The translations under genes and the position numbers were made by a program. A stretch of DNA of 64,000 bases. Origin: Klebsiella sp. RHBSTW-00484. GTDB taxonomy: Bacteria; Pseudomonadota; Gammaproteobacteria; Enterobacterales; Enterobacteriaceae. Location: the NCBI RefSeq assembly GCF_013705725.1, contig NZ_CP055481.1, positions 4,402,001 through 4,466,000 of the forward strand, in the 5' to 3' direction. The first letter of the stretch is position 1. Each line of letters opens with the position of its first letter. Positions 36,613-45,353 of this stretch are shown here, piece after piece. The notes beneath the pieces were generated by a model, which saw only the letters and a program-made list of their open reading frames with translations, did no database searches and had not been told where the DNA came from.

Positions 36613-37635
36613 TCAATCCTCCCCGCCCGCAGCAAAATCATCAAACGCCCGTCCGGAAACCGGGATGATATGACGACGGATAAACTCGCTGCCTTCGCGC
36701 GCACCAACCTCTGCGTCCTTCAGGCAGCATTCCCACTCCAGCACCGCCCAGCCGTCAAAATCGTATTCGGTAAGCTTGCTGAAAATCGTTTTGAAATCGA
36801 TCTGCCCGTCGCCCAGCGAACGAAAACGCCCTGCCCGCTGCTGCCAGTTTTGATAGCCGCCGTAGACCCCACTGCGCCCACTACGGCGGAATTCCGCGTC
36901 TTTGACGTGAAACGCTTTTATTCGTGAGTGATAGATATCGATGTACGCCAGATAGTCTATCTGCTGGAGGTGCAGGTGACTGGGGTCGTAGAGCATATTG
37001 CAGCGCGGATGGTTATCAAGGCGTTGCAGGAAACGCTCAAAGGTCACGCCATCATGCAGGTCTTCGCCGGGATGAATTTCGTAGCATAAATCCACGCCCT
37101 GCTCGTCGAATACATCAAGCAGAGGCCGCCAGCGCCGAGCCAGTTCGTCAAAAGCTTCATCCAGCAGCGGCTGGTTATGCGGCGGCCACGGATAAAAATA
37201 AGGCCACGCCAGCGCTCCGGAAAAGGTGGCGTGCGCTTTTAGCCCCAAACGCGCGGAAGCCACCGCTGCCTGACGTACTTTCTCCACCGCCCACTGCTGG
37301 CGCGCCCGCGGGTTACCGCGTAGCGCGGCGGGAGCAAAAGCGTCAAAGGCCTCGTCATAAGCCGGATGCACGGCCACCAGTTGCCCTTCGAGGTGTGTTG
37401 AAAGCTCGCTGATCGCCAGCCCCTGTTCCGCCAGTTTGCCGTTCACCTCATCGCAATAGGTCTGGCTCGCCGCCGCACGTTCGACGTCGAAAATCGCCGG
37501 ATGGTTGCAGGGGATCTGTAATGCCTTATAGCCTAAATCAGCAGCCCATTGCGCTACGCCCTCCAGAGTATTAAACGGTGCCTGCGCGCCGATAAACTGC
37601 GCCAGAAAAATGCCCGGTCCCTTGATCGTTTTCAT
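36613..37635 (-). CDS. sugar phosphate isomerase/epimerase-like TIM-barrel protein
   Basis: A 340-residue AP-endonuclease-2/xylose-isomerase-like TIM barrel. Metal-site segments include CYEIHPGEDLHDG, NMLYDPSHLHLQQIDYLAYI, AFHVKDAEF and AVLEWECC. Such enzymes interconvert keto and aldo sugars or inosose derivatives. Its stop lies two bases before the downstream Gfo/Idh ATG, a pairing also common in inositol and rare-sugar pathways. Confidence 0.88.
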   Translation of the reverse strand: MKTIKGPGIFLAQFIGAQAPFNTLEGVAQWAADLGYKALQIPCNHPAIFDVERAAASQTYCDEVNGKLAEQGLAISELSTHLEGQLVAVHPAYDEAFDAFAPAALRGNPRARQQWAVEKVRQAAVASARLGLKAHATFSGALAWPYFYPWPPHNQPLLDEAFDELARRWRPLLDVFDEQGVDLCYEIHPGEDLHDGVTFERFLQRLDNHPRCNMLYDPSHLHLQQIDYLAYIDIYHSRIKAFHVKDAEFRRSGRSGVYGGYQNWQQRAGRFRSLGDGQIDFKTIFSKLTEYDFDGWAVLEWECCLKDAEVGAREGSEFIRRHIIPVSGRAFDDFAAGGED

Positions 37636-37651
37636 ACCACCTCCTGAAAAA

Positions 37652-38893
37652 TTAATGCTGCTCTTTATCGTTGTACTGGAAAGAGAAAAGGAAAATCAGT
37701 GCGATAACCGCCGCGGCCACCGCCGGGATCCACCAGAAAGTCACCCACGCCTGCGGTACCGTTTGCCCCGCAACAAGTTGGTTATATAGCGCGCCGGAAA
37801 TCTGCGAGCCCAGCAGCATTCCGATGCCGTAGGTGAACATCACGATCATGCTCTGTGCCTGACCTTTGACCTTCTCGCCCGCCACGCGGTCGGTATAGAT
37901 AAAGCCAACCACGAAGAAAAAGTCGTAGCACACGCCGTGCAACAGGATGCCAAGATAGAGCAGGAACCGTCCCTCTTCGCTGACGCCCAGCGCAAAGAAG
38001 GCGTAGCGTACGAACCACGCCGCCATGCCGATCAGCAACATGTATTTGACGCCCAGGCGGCGGAACAGCAGCGGGATCACCAGCATAAAGAAGATTTCTG
38101 ACATCTGACCGAAGGACATGGCGGTGCTGACGTCCGCGACCCCGGCATCCGCCAGATAAGAGGCGGTATAGGCGTAGTAGGTGCCCAGCGGAATAGAGAT
38201 CAGCGTCGCGCACAAGGAGAAAATCAGGAAGTGGCGCGTTTTCAGCAGCGCGAAAGCGTCAGCGCACAGCAGGTCGCGAAACTGCACCGGGGTCCCTTTC
38301 GCCGGGGCCGGCGTGTGCGGCAGCGTCAGGCTATAAACCGCCAGTACCACTGAACACAGCGCCGCGAGGGTGAAAATCCCGGTGGTATCGGAAATACCGG
38401 TCACGCCGATGAAGATACCGGCGATAATCCAGCCGATGGTGCCGAAAACGCGGACCACCGGAAAAGTCTTGTCAACGTTCGCCAGGCTGTGGAACGCAAT
38501 ATTGTTAGTCAGCGCCAGCGTAGGCATATAGCACAGGGTGTAGCCGAACAGCAGGCCAATCAGCAGCGCGCCGTTTTGCGCCACCAGCGCCTGCGGCACA
38601 AACCACAGAATCACCGCCCCGGCCAGGTGCATGACCGCCATCACCTTCTGCGAGGCAAAGAAGCGATCGACCAGCATTCCCAGCACAAACGGCGAGAGAA
38701 TCGACGCAATCGGCCCGGCGGAGAAAGCATCGCCAATCAGCAATGACATCTCGTAACGAGTCATCACCAGGCCCAGCGTGACCGACCAACTCCCCCAAAT
38801 AAAGAACTGCATAAACATCATTAACGACAGCCGCGGCACCAGAAAACGGTGCGTTACGCGGGCACTTTCACGACCTTCGGTTGTTGTTGTCAT
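37652..38893 (-). CDS. MFS transporter of the nucleoside:H+ symporter family
   Basis: A 413-residue, 12-segment transporter. The NHS-family pattern is visible in LSLMMFMQFFIWGSWSVTLG, FSAGPIASILSPFVLGMLVDRFF and GVCYDFFFVVGFIYTDR. Relatives import nucleosides (NupG, XapB); members beside Gfo/Idh and TIM-barrel genes probably import a sugar or nucleoside-like compound. It is first in the operon, and two LacI-type operators lie within 65 bases upstream. Confidence 0.85.
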   Translation of the reverse strand: MTTTTEGRESARVTHRFLVPRLSLMMFMQFFIWGSWSVTLGLVMTRYEMSLLIGDAFSAGPIASILSPFVLGMLVDRFFASQKVMAVMHLAGAVILWFVPQALVAQNGALLIGLLFGYTLCYMPTLALTNNIAFHSLANVDKTFPVVRVFGTIGWIIAGIFIGVTGISDTTGIFTLAALCSVVLAVYSLTLPHTPAPAKGTPVQFRDLLCADAFALLKTRHFLIFSLCATLISIPLGTYYAYTASYLADAGVADVSTAMSFGQMSEIFFMLVIPLLFRRLGVKYMLLIGMAAWFVRYAFFALGVSEEGRFLLYLGILLHGVCYDFFFVVGFIYTDRVAGEKVKGQAQSMIVMFTYGIGMLLGSQISGALYNQLVAGQTVPQAWVTFWWIPAVAAAVIALIFLFSFQYNDKEQH

Positions 38894-38911
38894 GTTGACC
38901 GCCTTAAAAAA

Positions 38912-38955
38912 GTAATCGATTACAAAATAGATTCAAATGAAAAGTAATCGATTAC
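38912..38955. promoter_or_regulatory. twin LacI-family operators before the MFS/isomerase/oxidoreductase operon
   Basis: The perfect palindrome GTAATCGATTAC occurs at 38912-38923 and 38944-38955, both preceded by AA and followed by AAAA. Centre spacing is 32 bases, about three helical turns. The central CG and symmetric arms are typical of LacI/GalR-family operators. They probably cover the promoter of the 38893 to 35459 operon; the LacI protein at 31998-32978 is the nearest candidate. Confidence 0.8.
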
Positions 38956-39017
38956 AAAAAGAAGATCGCGGGAAAAATGCGCTAAGCGCGAAGAAGATCA
39001 CAATAAAAGATGATTAT

Positions 39018-39037
39018 GCCCCGCCGGACGGCGGGGC
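39018..39037 (-). terminator. pheP terminator hairpin
   Basis: GCCCCGCC, GGAC loop, GGCGGGGC: a perfect eight-base-pair stem 9 bases after the pheP stop. The following minus-strand bases (ATAATCATCTTTT) are moderately T-rich. Confidence 0.7.
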
Positions 39038-39046
39038 TGTCACGCA

Positions 39047-40423
39047 CTACGCCGGGCGGCGCAGGGTTTTAAAGGCCACAAACAGGAACAGGATCCACAC
39101 CGGCAGCAGAATCGCCGACAGACGCATACCGTCGATCGTGCACATCAGCACCAGGATCAGCCCCAGGAAGGCGATGCAAAAATAGTTACTGCCAGGCGAC
39201 AGCAGCGCTTTAAACTTCGACTCACGCCCCTTGCGCCGCTGGGCAGCACGGAATTTCAGGTGCGCCAAGCAGATCATTATCCAGTTCAGCAGCAGCGTCG
39301 CCACCACCAGCGCCATCAACAGGCCGAGTGCGCTCTGCGGCAGGAGGTAGTTAAGCAGCACCACCAGCGAGGTGATAATCCCGGAAAGCATCAGGGAGTT
39401 GACCGGTACGCCGCGCTTGCTGACGCGAGCAAGAAACTTCGGCGCGTTGCCCTGCACCGACAGGCCGAACAGCATCCGGCTATTGGAGTAAACGCCGCTG
39501 TTATAGACCGACAGCGAAGCCACCAGAATCACGAAGTTCAGCGCTGAAGCCACCACGTTACTGTCGAGATTATGGAAAATCATCACGAACGGACTGCTGT
39601 CGGATTTGATTTCCACCCACGGATAAAGAGCTAGCAGAACCACCAGCGAACCGATATAAAACAGCAAAATACGGTACACCACCTGGTTAACCGCTTTCGG
39701 AATGCTCTTCTCTGGATTGTGCGCTTCGGCGGCGGTAATGCCGATAAGCTCCAGCCCGCCGAAGGAGAACATGATCACCGCCAGCGACATAATCAGCCCG
39801 TGCCAGCCGGTGGCAAAGAAGCCGCCGTATTTCCACAGATTATCGATTCCCGCTTTGCTGCCGCCGTGGCCGCCAAACAGCATCCACAGGCCAAAGCCAA
39901 TCATGCCGATAATCGCCAGCACTTTAATCAGCGCGAACCAGAACTCCGCTTCGCCGTACAGGCGAACGTTAACGAGGTTAACCGCGTTGATAATAATGAA
40001 GAAGACGGCGGCCCAAATCCACGTCGGCACGTCCGGTAGCCAGTACTGCATGTAGATCCCGGCGGCGGTCAGCTCCGCCATCCCCACCAACACGAACATC
40101 ACCCAGTAGTTCCAGCCGGAAAGAAAACCTGCGAACGGACCCCAGTATTTATAGGCAAAGTGGGCAAAGGAGCCAGAAACCGGCTCTTCGACGACCATTT
40201 CACCAAGCTGGCGCATAATCAGAAAAGCAACGATCCCGGCGACGGCGTAGCCGAGCAGTACGGCCGGTCCCGCCATTTGAATCGCTGGCCCAATGCCGAG
40301 AAACAGGCCGGTACCGATGGCGCCGCCAAGAGCGATAAGTTGGATATGTCGGTTCTGTAAACCGCGGTGAAGCGTCGGGCCGCTTTCCTCTACGGCATCC
40401 GACGACGTTGACGCGTCTTTCAC
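39047..40423 (-). CDS. pheP: phenylalanine-specific permease PheP
   Basis: A 458-residue APC-family transporter, the same length as E. coli PheP, and nearly identical from LHRGLQNRHIQLIALGGAIG to the end LLPVWILFLFVAFKTLRR. The GTG at 40423 is chosen as start: AGGGG lies six bases upstream and the product length equals E. coli PheP, whereas the longer open frame adds 21 unsupported residues. It imports phenylalanine by proton symport across 12 membrane segments. It faces away from mscM as in E. coli, but about 7 kb of extra genes separate them. Confidence 0.95.
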   Translation of the reverse strand: MKDASTSSDAVEESGPTLHRGLQNRHIQLIALGGAIGTGLFLGIGPAIQMAGPAVLLGYAVAGIVAFLIMRQLGEMVVEEPVSGSFAHFAYKYWGPFAGFLSGWNYWVMFVLVGMAELTAAGIYMQYWLPDVPTWIWAAVFFIIINAVNLVNVRLYGEAEFWFALIKVLAIIGMIGFGLWMLFGGHGGSKAGIDNLWKYGGFFATGWHGLIMSLAVIMFSFGGLELIGITAAEAHNPEKSIPKAVNQVVYRILLFYIGSLVVLLALYPWVEIKSDSSPFVMIFHNLDSNVVASALNFVILVASLSVYNSGVYSNSRMLFGLSVQGNAPKFLARVSKRGVPVNSLMLSGIITSLVVLLNYLLPQSALGLLMALVVATLLLNWIMICLAHLKFRAAQRRKGRESKFKALLSPGSNYFCIAFLGLILVLMCTIDGMRLSAILLPVWILFLFVAFKTLRRPA

Positions 40424-40468
40424 GTCGATCCCCTGTGTGTTTATATGAAGGGGCACCTTGTAACACTT

Positions 40469-40521
40469 ATCCCCGTCATACTTCAAGCCGCAGATGCCCT
40501 GGCTTCATACGTTCATTGATT
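40469..40521. repeat. partial ERIC end upstream of pheP
   Basis: TATCCCCGTCATACTTCAAG followed by CCGCAGATGCCCTGGCTTCATACGTTCATTG-like sequence matches the first third of an ERIC element, after which the match stops. It is a decayed or truncated copy. Confidence 0.55.
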
Positions 40522-40563
40522 TATCACAAGGGGCGAGCTGACCTGCCCGCCCCAGCGTTTTGC

Positions 40564-42756
40564 TTAGAACTCGTAGCCGACCGAAACCTTGAACGTCCGC
40601 GGCTCACCGCGGAACAAATAGGTTCCACTGTCATCAGCACCGGACCAGTAGTTCTCATCCGTCACGTTATCCACCCCCGCCCGTACCGTCATCTGGTTCT
40701 GATTCTCGTTAAGCGCCAGGCGATAGCGCACGCCGAGATCCAGGGTGGTGTAGCTATCAATCTTCTTGGTGTTCGCCTGATCGGCATACTGCGAACCGGA
40801 GTGATTGAGGCGCGCGGTGGCGGTCAGGCCATCGATAGGCTTGATGTCATACTCCGCGCCAAGCACCGCATAGAACCCCGGCACGCCAATCGCTGTTTTA
40901 CCATCGTTGATGCCATCTTTGGTTTTCGACAGCTCGGCTTCCAGCCAGGTAGCGCTGGCGTTAAGACGCAGACCGTACAGCGGTTCACCGAAGACATTGA
41001 ACTCAACGCCGCGGTTACGCTGCTCGCCGTCAAGACCATAGTGTTTCTGGCTGTCGAGGAATGCTGACGGCATTTTAATTTCAAACAGCGCCAGCGAACC
41101 GCCGATTCGGCCAAAATCAGCCTTCACCCCTACTTCGTTTTGTTTGGAGTGAATGATCCCAATACTTTCACCGTAGTTAGTGGCGGAGTTCGGCGCATTG
41201 CTGCCCGGCTGAAGAGCTTCGGTATGGTTGGCGTATAAAGAGATAACCTCCCACGGCTTGTAGACCACCCCATAGGTTGGCATCCAGCGACTGTCGTCAT
41301 ACGCATCGCTTTGCAGACCGGTGGTTTTATCGTAGTTACGCACAACCACTTTTTGATGGCGCGCGCCAGCGGTAAACAGCAGCGTATCGTCCAGCACGCC
41401 CAGGGTATCGCTCAGCAGCCAGCCCTGTGAACGGGTACGCCCGCTGGTGAGCGGATCGTAATAGTCACCGCCGAACGAAGAGTTAGCCGGAGGCGCAACC
41501 TGCTGAGTATCATAGATATTCACCAGCGGGTTAACCTTAGACATCCGCCACGCCGTTTTATCGTTTTGGGTTTTCGCCGAATAGCCGACGTTCACTTTGT
41601 GCGAGACAAAACCGGTAGCGAACTCGCCGCGTATCCCGGCCATACCGCTGGCGGTATCAATATAGCGGTTGGTATCCAGACGACCCGCCGTGGCGTTACC
41701 TTCTCGATCGATAAGCTTCGAAGCGCTATACAGGCCGATTTCATGGGCGTGCTGAGCGCCCAGCGACGCATAGGCAGTCCATTTATCGACAATGTCGTAT
41801 TCCATTCTCAGCATACCGAACTCATTTTCGATATCGCTGTAAGCCCATTTTTGCGTGTAGTTATGGGTATTGCCCGGCAGACGCGGAATAAAATCAACGG
41901 CCGAAATATTGATGCCCATCGGGCCGCCGTGGAACGTTTTCTTCTGATAGCCAAAATCAAAAGAGCTGCGCAAGCGCTCACCGCGATAGTCGAGGCCAAT
42001 AGCGGCCAGAGTGGTTCTGCGCTTGTCATTCTCGACCGCCGCCTCGCCTTCGCGATGTACCAGGTTCACCCGCGCGCCGAACTGGTTATCGTCACCAAAG
42101 CGACGGCCTAAATCCAGCGAACCGCCGACCTGAGAATCAGAGGTATAGTCCACGCCAACGTTGGCGGTCGGGGTATCTTCCGCACGCTTCGGCTCCAGGT
42201 TAATCATCCCGCCGACGCCGGAGCTGGCGGCTCCGTTGAGCAGGGCGTTTGCGCCTTTAAAAATTTCGACCCGCTCGAGCATCGCGGTATCCACCACCTG
42301 ACGCGGCACCACGCCCGCCAGTCCGCTCAGGGTCATATCATCGCCGTCGAATTTGAGGCCGCGAATACGATAGGTTTCGGCATAGTTACCGTAGCCCTGC
42401 ACCGGCTGAACTCCGGCATCGTTGCTCACCACGTCGGTAATGGTTTTCGCCTGCTGATCCTGAATCAGCTTCGAGGTATAGCCGATGATGCTAAACGGAA
42501 CGTCCATCGCGTTTTGCTCGCCGAGCATCCCGAGACGACCACCGTTCGCTACCTGGCCGTCCAGATAGGCAGGAACGACCAGATCGCCGCCGGATTTAAA
42601 ATCGCTGTCGGAAGTCGCCCGGACAACCATGGTTTCTTCGGTTTTTTTACGTTCAGCGTCGCTTTCCGCCGCCGTTGCCGAGTGAGTGATAGCGCCAATA
42701 GTTAACGCCAGCAGCGTTTTCCGTAGCGGGAAAGCCGGATAGTGAGAGGTAAGCAT
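40564..42756 (-). CDS. TonB-dependent siderophore receptor
   Basis: A 730-residue outer-membrane receptor with an N-terminal signal (TLLALTIGAITHSATAA), a TonB-box-like ETMVVRA, plug motifs (DVPFSIIGYTSKLIQDQQAKT, RIRGLKFDGDD, RVEIFKGANALLNG) and a barrel ending VSVGYEF. It belongs to the large FhuE/FpvA-like group; the ligand is unknown. ATG 42756 has GGGA six bases upstream; an earlier ATG at 42768 lacks a good site. The upstream YncE-like gene and Fur box suggest iron control, with a terminator hairpin between the two genes. Confidence 0.88.
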   Translation of the reverse strand: MLTSHYPAFPLRKTLLALTIGAITHSATAAESDAERKKTEETMVVRATSDSDFKSGGDLVVPAYLDGQVANGGRLGMLGEQNAMDVPFSIIGYTSKLIQDQQAKTITDVVSNDAGVQPVQGYGNYAETYRIRGLKFDGDDMTLSGLAGVVPRQVVDTAMLERVEIFKGANALLNGAASSGVGGMINLEPKRAEDTPTANVGVDYTSDSQVGGSLDLGRRFGDDNQFGARVNLVHREGEAAVENDKRRTTLAAIGLDYRGERLRSSFDFGYQKKTFHGGPMGINISAVDFIPRLPGNTHNYTQKWAYSDIENEFGMLRMEYDIVDKWTAYASLGAQHAHEIGLYSASKLIDREGNATAGRLDTNRYIDTASGMAGIRGEFATGFVSHKVNVGYSAKTQNDKTAWRMSKVNPLVNIYDTQQVAPPANSSFGGDYYDPLTSGRTRSQGWLLSDTLGVLDDTLLFTAGARHQKVVVRNYDKTTGLQSDAYDDSRWMPTYGVVYKPWEVISLYANHTEALQPGSNAPNSATNYGESIGIIHSKQNEVGVKADFGRIGGSLALFEIKMPSAFLDSQKHYGLDGEQRNRGVEFNVFGEPLYGLRLNASATWLEAELSKTKDGINDGKTAIGVPGFYAVLGAEYDIKPIDGLTATARLNHSGSQYADQANTKKIDSYTTLDLGVRYRLALNENQNQMTVRAGVDNVTDENYWSGADDSGTYLFRGEPRTFKVSVGYEF

Positions 42757-42781
42757 AATGAGTCCCATAGGTGAGAAAAGT

Positions 42782-42807
42782 AAAACAAAGGGCCCGTTAC
42801 CGGGCCC
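42782..42807 (-). terminator. terminator/attenuator between the YncE-like gene and the receptor gene
   Basis: GGGCCCG, TTAC, CGGGCCC form a seven-base-pair GC stem at 42790-42807. On the minus strand it is followed by TTTGTTTTA. It lies 8 bases after the YncE-like stop and 26 bases before the receptor start, so receptor expression needs read-through or a very short internal promoter. Confidence 0.8.
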
Positions 42808-42814
42808 GAATTTC

Positions 42815-43897
42815 TTATTTCGCGGTCAGGTCAATGCGGACAACGCTGTCCGGCCCTTTCGTCGAATGATCTTTATTAAACGGCTGTTTAACGGTGACAA
42901 ACAGCGTCTGGCCGTCGGCGGAAATCAGCAGGCTGTTAGGGTTAGCCGGAATATCCCACGACTTTTTCAGCGCGTAGCTGGTGCCATCGAGGCTGATAAC
43001 CTTGCCGGATTCGCGCTGAGAGATATAAATCTCGTTGCGCTTAGGATTGAACTGCACCGCCAGCGAGTCGCCCACCTCCAGTTGCTTAATCACCTTACCG
43101 CTGTGAATATCGAGTACCAGGGTGGTTTTAGCTTTGGAGTTATCGGTGACGAACAGACGACCGGTGGCGCTATCTTCAGCAATGTTCAGCAGCAGCGCCG
43201 GTTTATCGCCCAGCGGCTTCCAGCGGTGTTCGATACGGTTATTGCGCGGGTTAATCACCAGAATTTCACCGCCGCCGTTTGCCGCGTACAGCCGTTCGGT
43301 TTGTGCGGAATAGTGCAGGCCGGTCATCCATTTGCCGGTATTTTTAATCCGCGTTTTCAGCTTCAGTGTGTCGGCATCGACCACCCAGATTTGCGCTGGA
43401 TCGGCAACTGCGCCAACGTAAAGGGTGTTATTGAGCAGCAGGATTTGACGCGCACCGTACGGGAAACCTTCTTTATTGCGTTCGCTAAACAGCAGGCGTT
43501 TTTGGACTTTGCCGTTGGCCGTATCAATAGCGCTAATGCCGCCGTCCAGCGAGTTGGTGACAAACAGCGTACTGCCGTCAGGGCTGAGCTGTACGGCAAA
43601 GTTTTTCAGATCGGTGTGGGTCATGCCAATAGTTTTCAGGGTTGCCGGATCCAGCTTATAGACCGCGCCGCCCTGCACATCTTTAAAGCCTTCAGCGCTG
43701 GCAACGTAAAGTGCATCGCCTTTCGGACTGAGCGCCATTTCATACAGGCCTTCCGCCAGCTCGCGCTTGAGCGGCTGTACGGCGGTTTCCGCTTTTTGTT
43801 CGGCAACAGGTTGAGAAACAGGAGAGGTGTGAGTCGTGGCGCAGCCGCTTAAGACCGCAGAGATAGCCAGCGCCAACGCCGGGAGAGTGTATTTCAT
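42815..43897 (-). CDS. YncE-like beta-propeller lipoprotein
   Basis: A 360-residue protein with a lipoprotein signal (lipobox LSGC at residues 16-19) and a seven-bladed propeller with YVTN-type repeats (SPDGSTLFVTNSLDGGISAID, SADGQTLFVTVKQP). It resembles E. coli YncE, an iron-repressed secreted propeller next to the TonB receptor gene yncD. Here the receptor also follows. AGGA precedes ATG 43897 by eight bases; an open frame 24 bases longer lacks that. YncE is not a lipoprotein in E. coli, so membrane anchoring is a difference. Confidence 0.85.
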   Translation of the reverse strand: MKYTLPALALAISAVLSGCATTHTSPVSQPVAEQKAETAVQPLKRELAEGLYEMALSPKGDALYVASAEGFKDVQGGAVYKLDPATLKTIGMTHTDLKNFAVQLSPDGSTLFVTNSLDGGISAIDTANGKVQKRLLFSERNKEGFPYGARQILLLNNTLYVGAVADPAQIWVVDADTLKLKTRIKNTGKWMTGLHYSAQTERLYAANGGGEILVINPRNNRIEHRWKPLGDKPALLLNIAEDSATGRLFVTDNSKAKTTLVLDIHSGKVIKQLEVGDSLAVQFNPKRNEIYISQRESGKVISLDGTSYALKKSWDIPANPNSLLISADGQTLFVTVKQPFNKDHSTKGPDSVVRIDLTAK

Positions 43898-44063
43898 AAG
43901 ATCAATCCTGAACAAAATCAATGATCCGATGGTGACTCCGCCGCCGATGTTCTCTTTTTCGGTCTTGCGTTAGCGAGCCCCACCCTACGCCTTCGAAGTT
44001 TCCCTGTGAGCACGCCACTAATGCAGGTTATTCCCTGACAAGCCCGCAAACAAAAAGAAGAAT

Positions 44064-44082
44064 GAGAACTATACGCATTATC
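44064..44082. promoter_or_regulatory. candidate Fur box upstream of the YncE-like/receptor genes
   Basis: GAGAACTATACGCATTATC matches the 19-base Fur consensus at 14 positions by eye. It lies about 170 bases upstream of the YncE-like start in a region (43898-44238) with no gene apparent on either strand. Confidence 0.65.
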
Positions 44083-44238
44083 TTATCGTAATCAAGCCTG
44101 TCTTTTTCCGAATGGAAAAACGTTTCATTTTTCGGTGAAAGGTATTCAGAGCAGTGGTATTGGCTGAGAGTGAGGAAAAATGGAATACAAAACGCTGATG
44201 GAAAAGCGCCGAAACTCGACAGGTTCCGGCGTCGAAAA

Positions 44239-45192
44239 CTACGCGCTGGCGGTATCCAGACGCGCCAGCTGTTCAGCGCGGAGGTTCAACGCAGCGGCAC
44301 GGGCAAAGCTCTCCACCTGAGCGATACTGGTGGCGCTGGCAATCGGGGCCGTTACGCCTTCACGACTCATTAGCCAGGCCAGCGCGACTTCGGCAGGTTT
44401 GGCATTCTGTTGTTCCGCCACCTCAACCAGCGTATCGACGATGCGCAGCCCGCGCGGATTGAGGTATTTACCGATGCCGCCGCCGCGCTGGCTTTGCGCC
44501 AGATCGGACTGCTGACGGTATTTACCGGTCAGGAAGCCGGACGCCAGGCTGTAGTAGGTCACCACGCCGATATCGCGGCTGATGCACAGGTCACAGAGCG
44601 CGCCTTCAAAGGCCGAACGATGATAAAGATTGTATTCCGGTTGCAGCACCTGCCAGGCCGGTAGACCGCTTTTGCGCGACACTTCCAGGGCGCTCGAAAG
44701 CTGCTGTGCATCGAGGTTAGAGGCCCCCATCGCGCGGATTTTTCCCGCCTGCTGTAAGGCATGGAACGCGTCGAGGGTTTCGGCAACCGGGGTTTCCGGG
44801 TCCGGCCAGTGGGAAAAGTAGAGGTCGATATAATCGGTGTTCAGGCGGCGCAGCGAATCTTCCACCGCCTGCTGGATCCAGGCTTTTTTCAGTCCTTTAT
44901 GGCCGGGAAGGCCTAAATCGGAACCAACTTTAGTGAAAATTTTCACCTTATCGCGCATGCCTGGCCGCGCCTGCAGCCAGCGACCGATAATGGCTTCGGA
45001 CTCGCCGCCCTGGTTACCGTCCGCCCAGCGGGAGTAAACATCCGCCGTGTCGATAGCATCAAAGCCGTGGTCTACAAACGCATCAAGAATGGCAAAACTG
45101 GTTTTTTCATCGATGGTCCAGCCAAAAACGTTGCCGCCAAACACCAGCGGGGCGATGGAAAATCCGGTTTTGCCCAAGGGACGTGTCATCAT
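44239..45192 (-). CDS. aldo/keto reductase
   Basis: A 317-residue AKR with a (beta/alpha)8 barrel. Catalytic segments: DAIDTADVYSRW (Asp and Tyr), KIFTKVGSDLG (Lys) and DYIDLYFSHWPDPETP (His); the late cofactor-binding region is TAPIASATSIAQVES. It resembles the YajO/Tas-like group of NADP-dependent reductases. ATG 45192 is preferred because GGAG lies eight bases before it; a GTG nine bases earlier is also open. It stands alone, with an ERIC remnant 15 bases upstream of the start. Substrate unknown. Confidence 0.9.
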   Translation of the reverse strand: MMTRPLGKTGFSIAPLVFGGNVFGWTIDEKTSFAILDAFVDHGFDAIDTADVYSRWADGNQGGESEAIIGRWLQARPGMRDKVKIFTKVGSDLGLPGHKGLKKAWIQQAVEDSLRRLNTDYIDLYFSHWPDPETPVAETLDAFHALQQAGKIRAMGASNLDAQQLSSALEVSRKSGLPAWQVLQPEYNLYHRSAFEGALCDLCISRDIGVVTYYSLASGFLTGKYRQQSDLAQSQRGGGIGKYLNPRGLRIVDTLVEVAEQQNAKPAEVALAWLMSREGVTAPIASATSIAQVESFARAAALNLRAEQLARLDTASA

Positions 45193-45206
45193 GCCGTTCA
45201 CTCCTT

Positions 45207-45249
45207 ATTTACCCGTCATACTTCACGCAACGCGAATTATATAGGGTAA
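45207..45249. repeat. internally deleted ERIC (ends only)
   Basis: TTACCCGTCATACTTCA is followed almost directly by GCGAATTATATAGGGTAA, the two terminal inverted repeats of an ERIC without the central part. It lies within the leader of the aldo/keto reductase gene. Confidence 0.6.
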
Positions 45250-45353
45250 CGCTTATATTCTGTGTCCTTTCAGGAAATGCCAAAGGTCAGAAATGATAGT
45301 AAGAAAAGGAAGCTTGAAGCGGGCTTTCCATGCCCGCTGAATGCATAACAACA

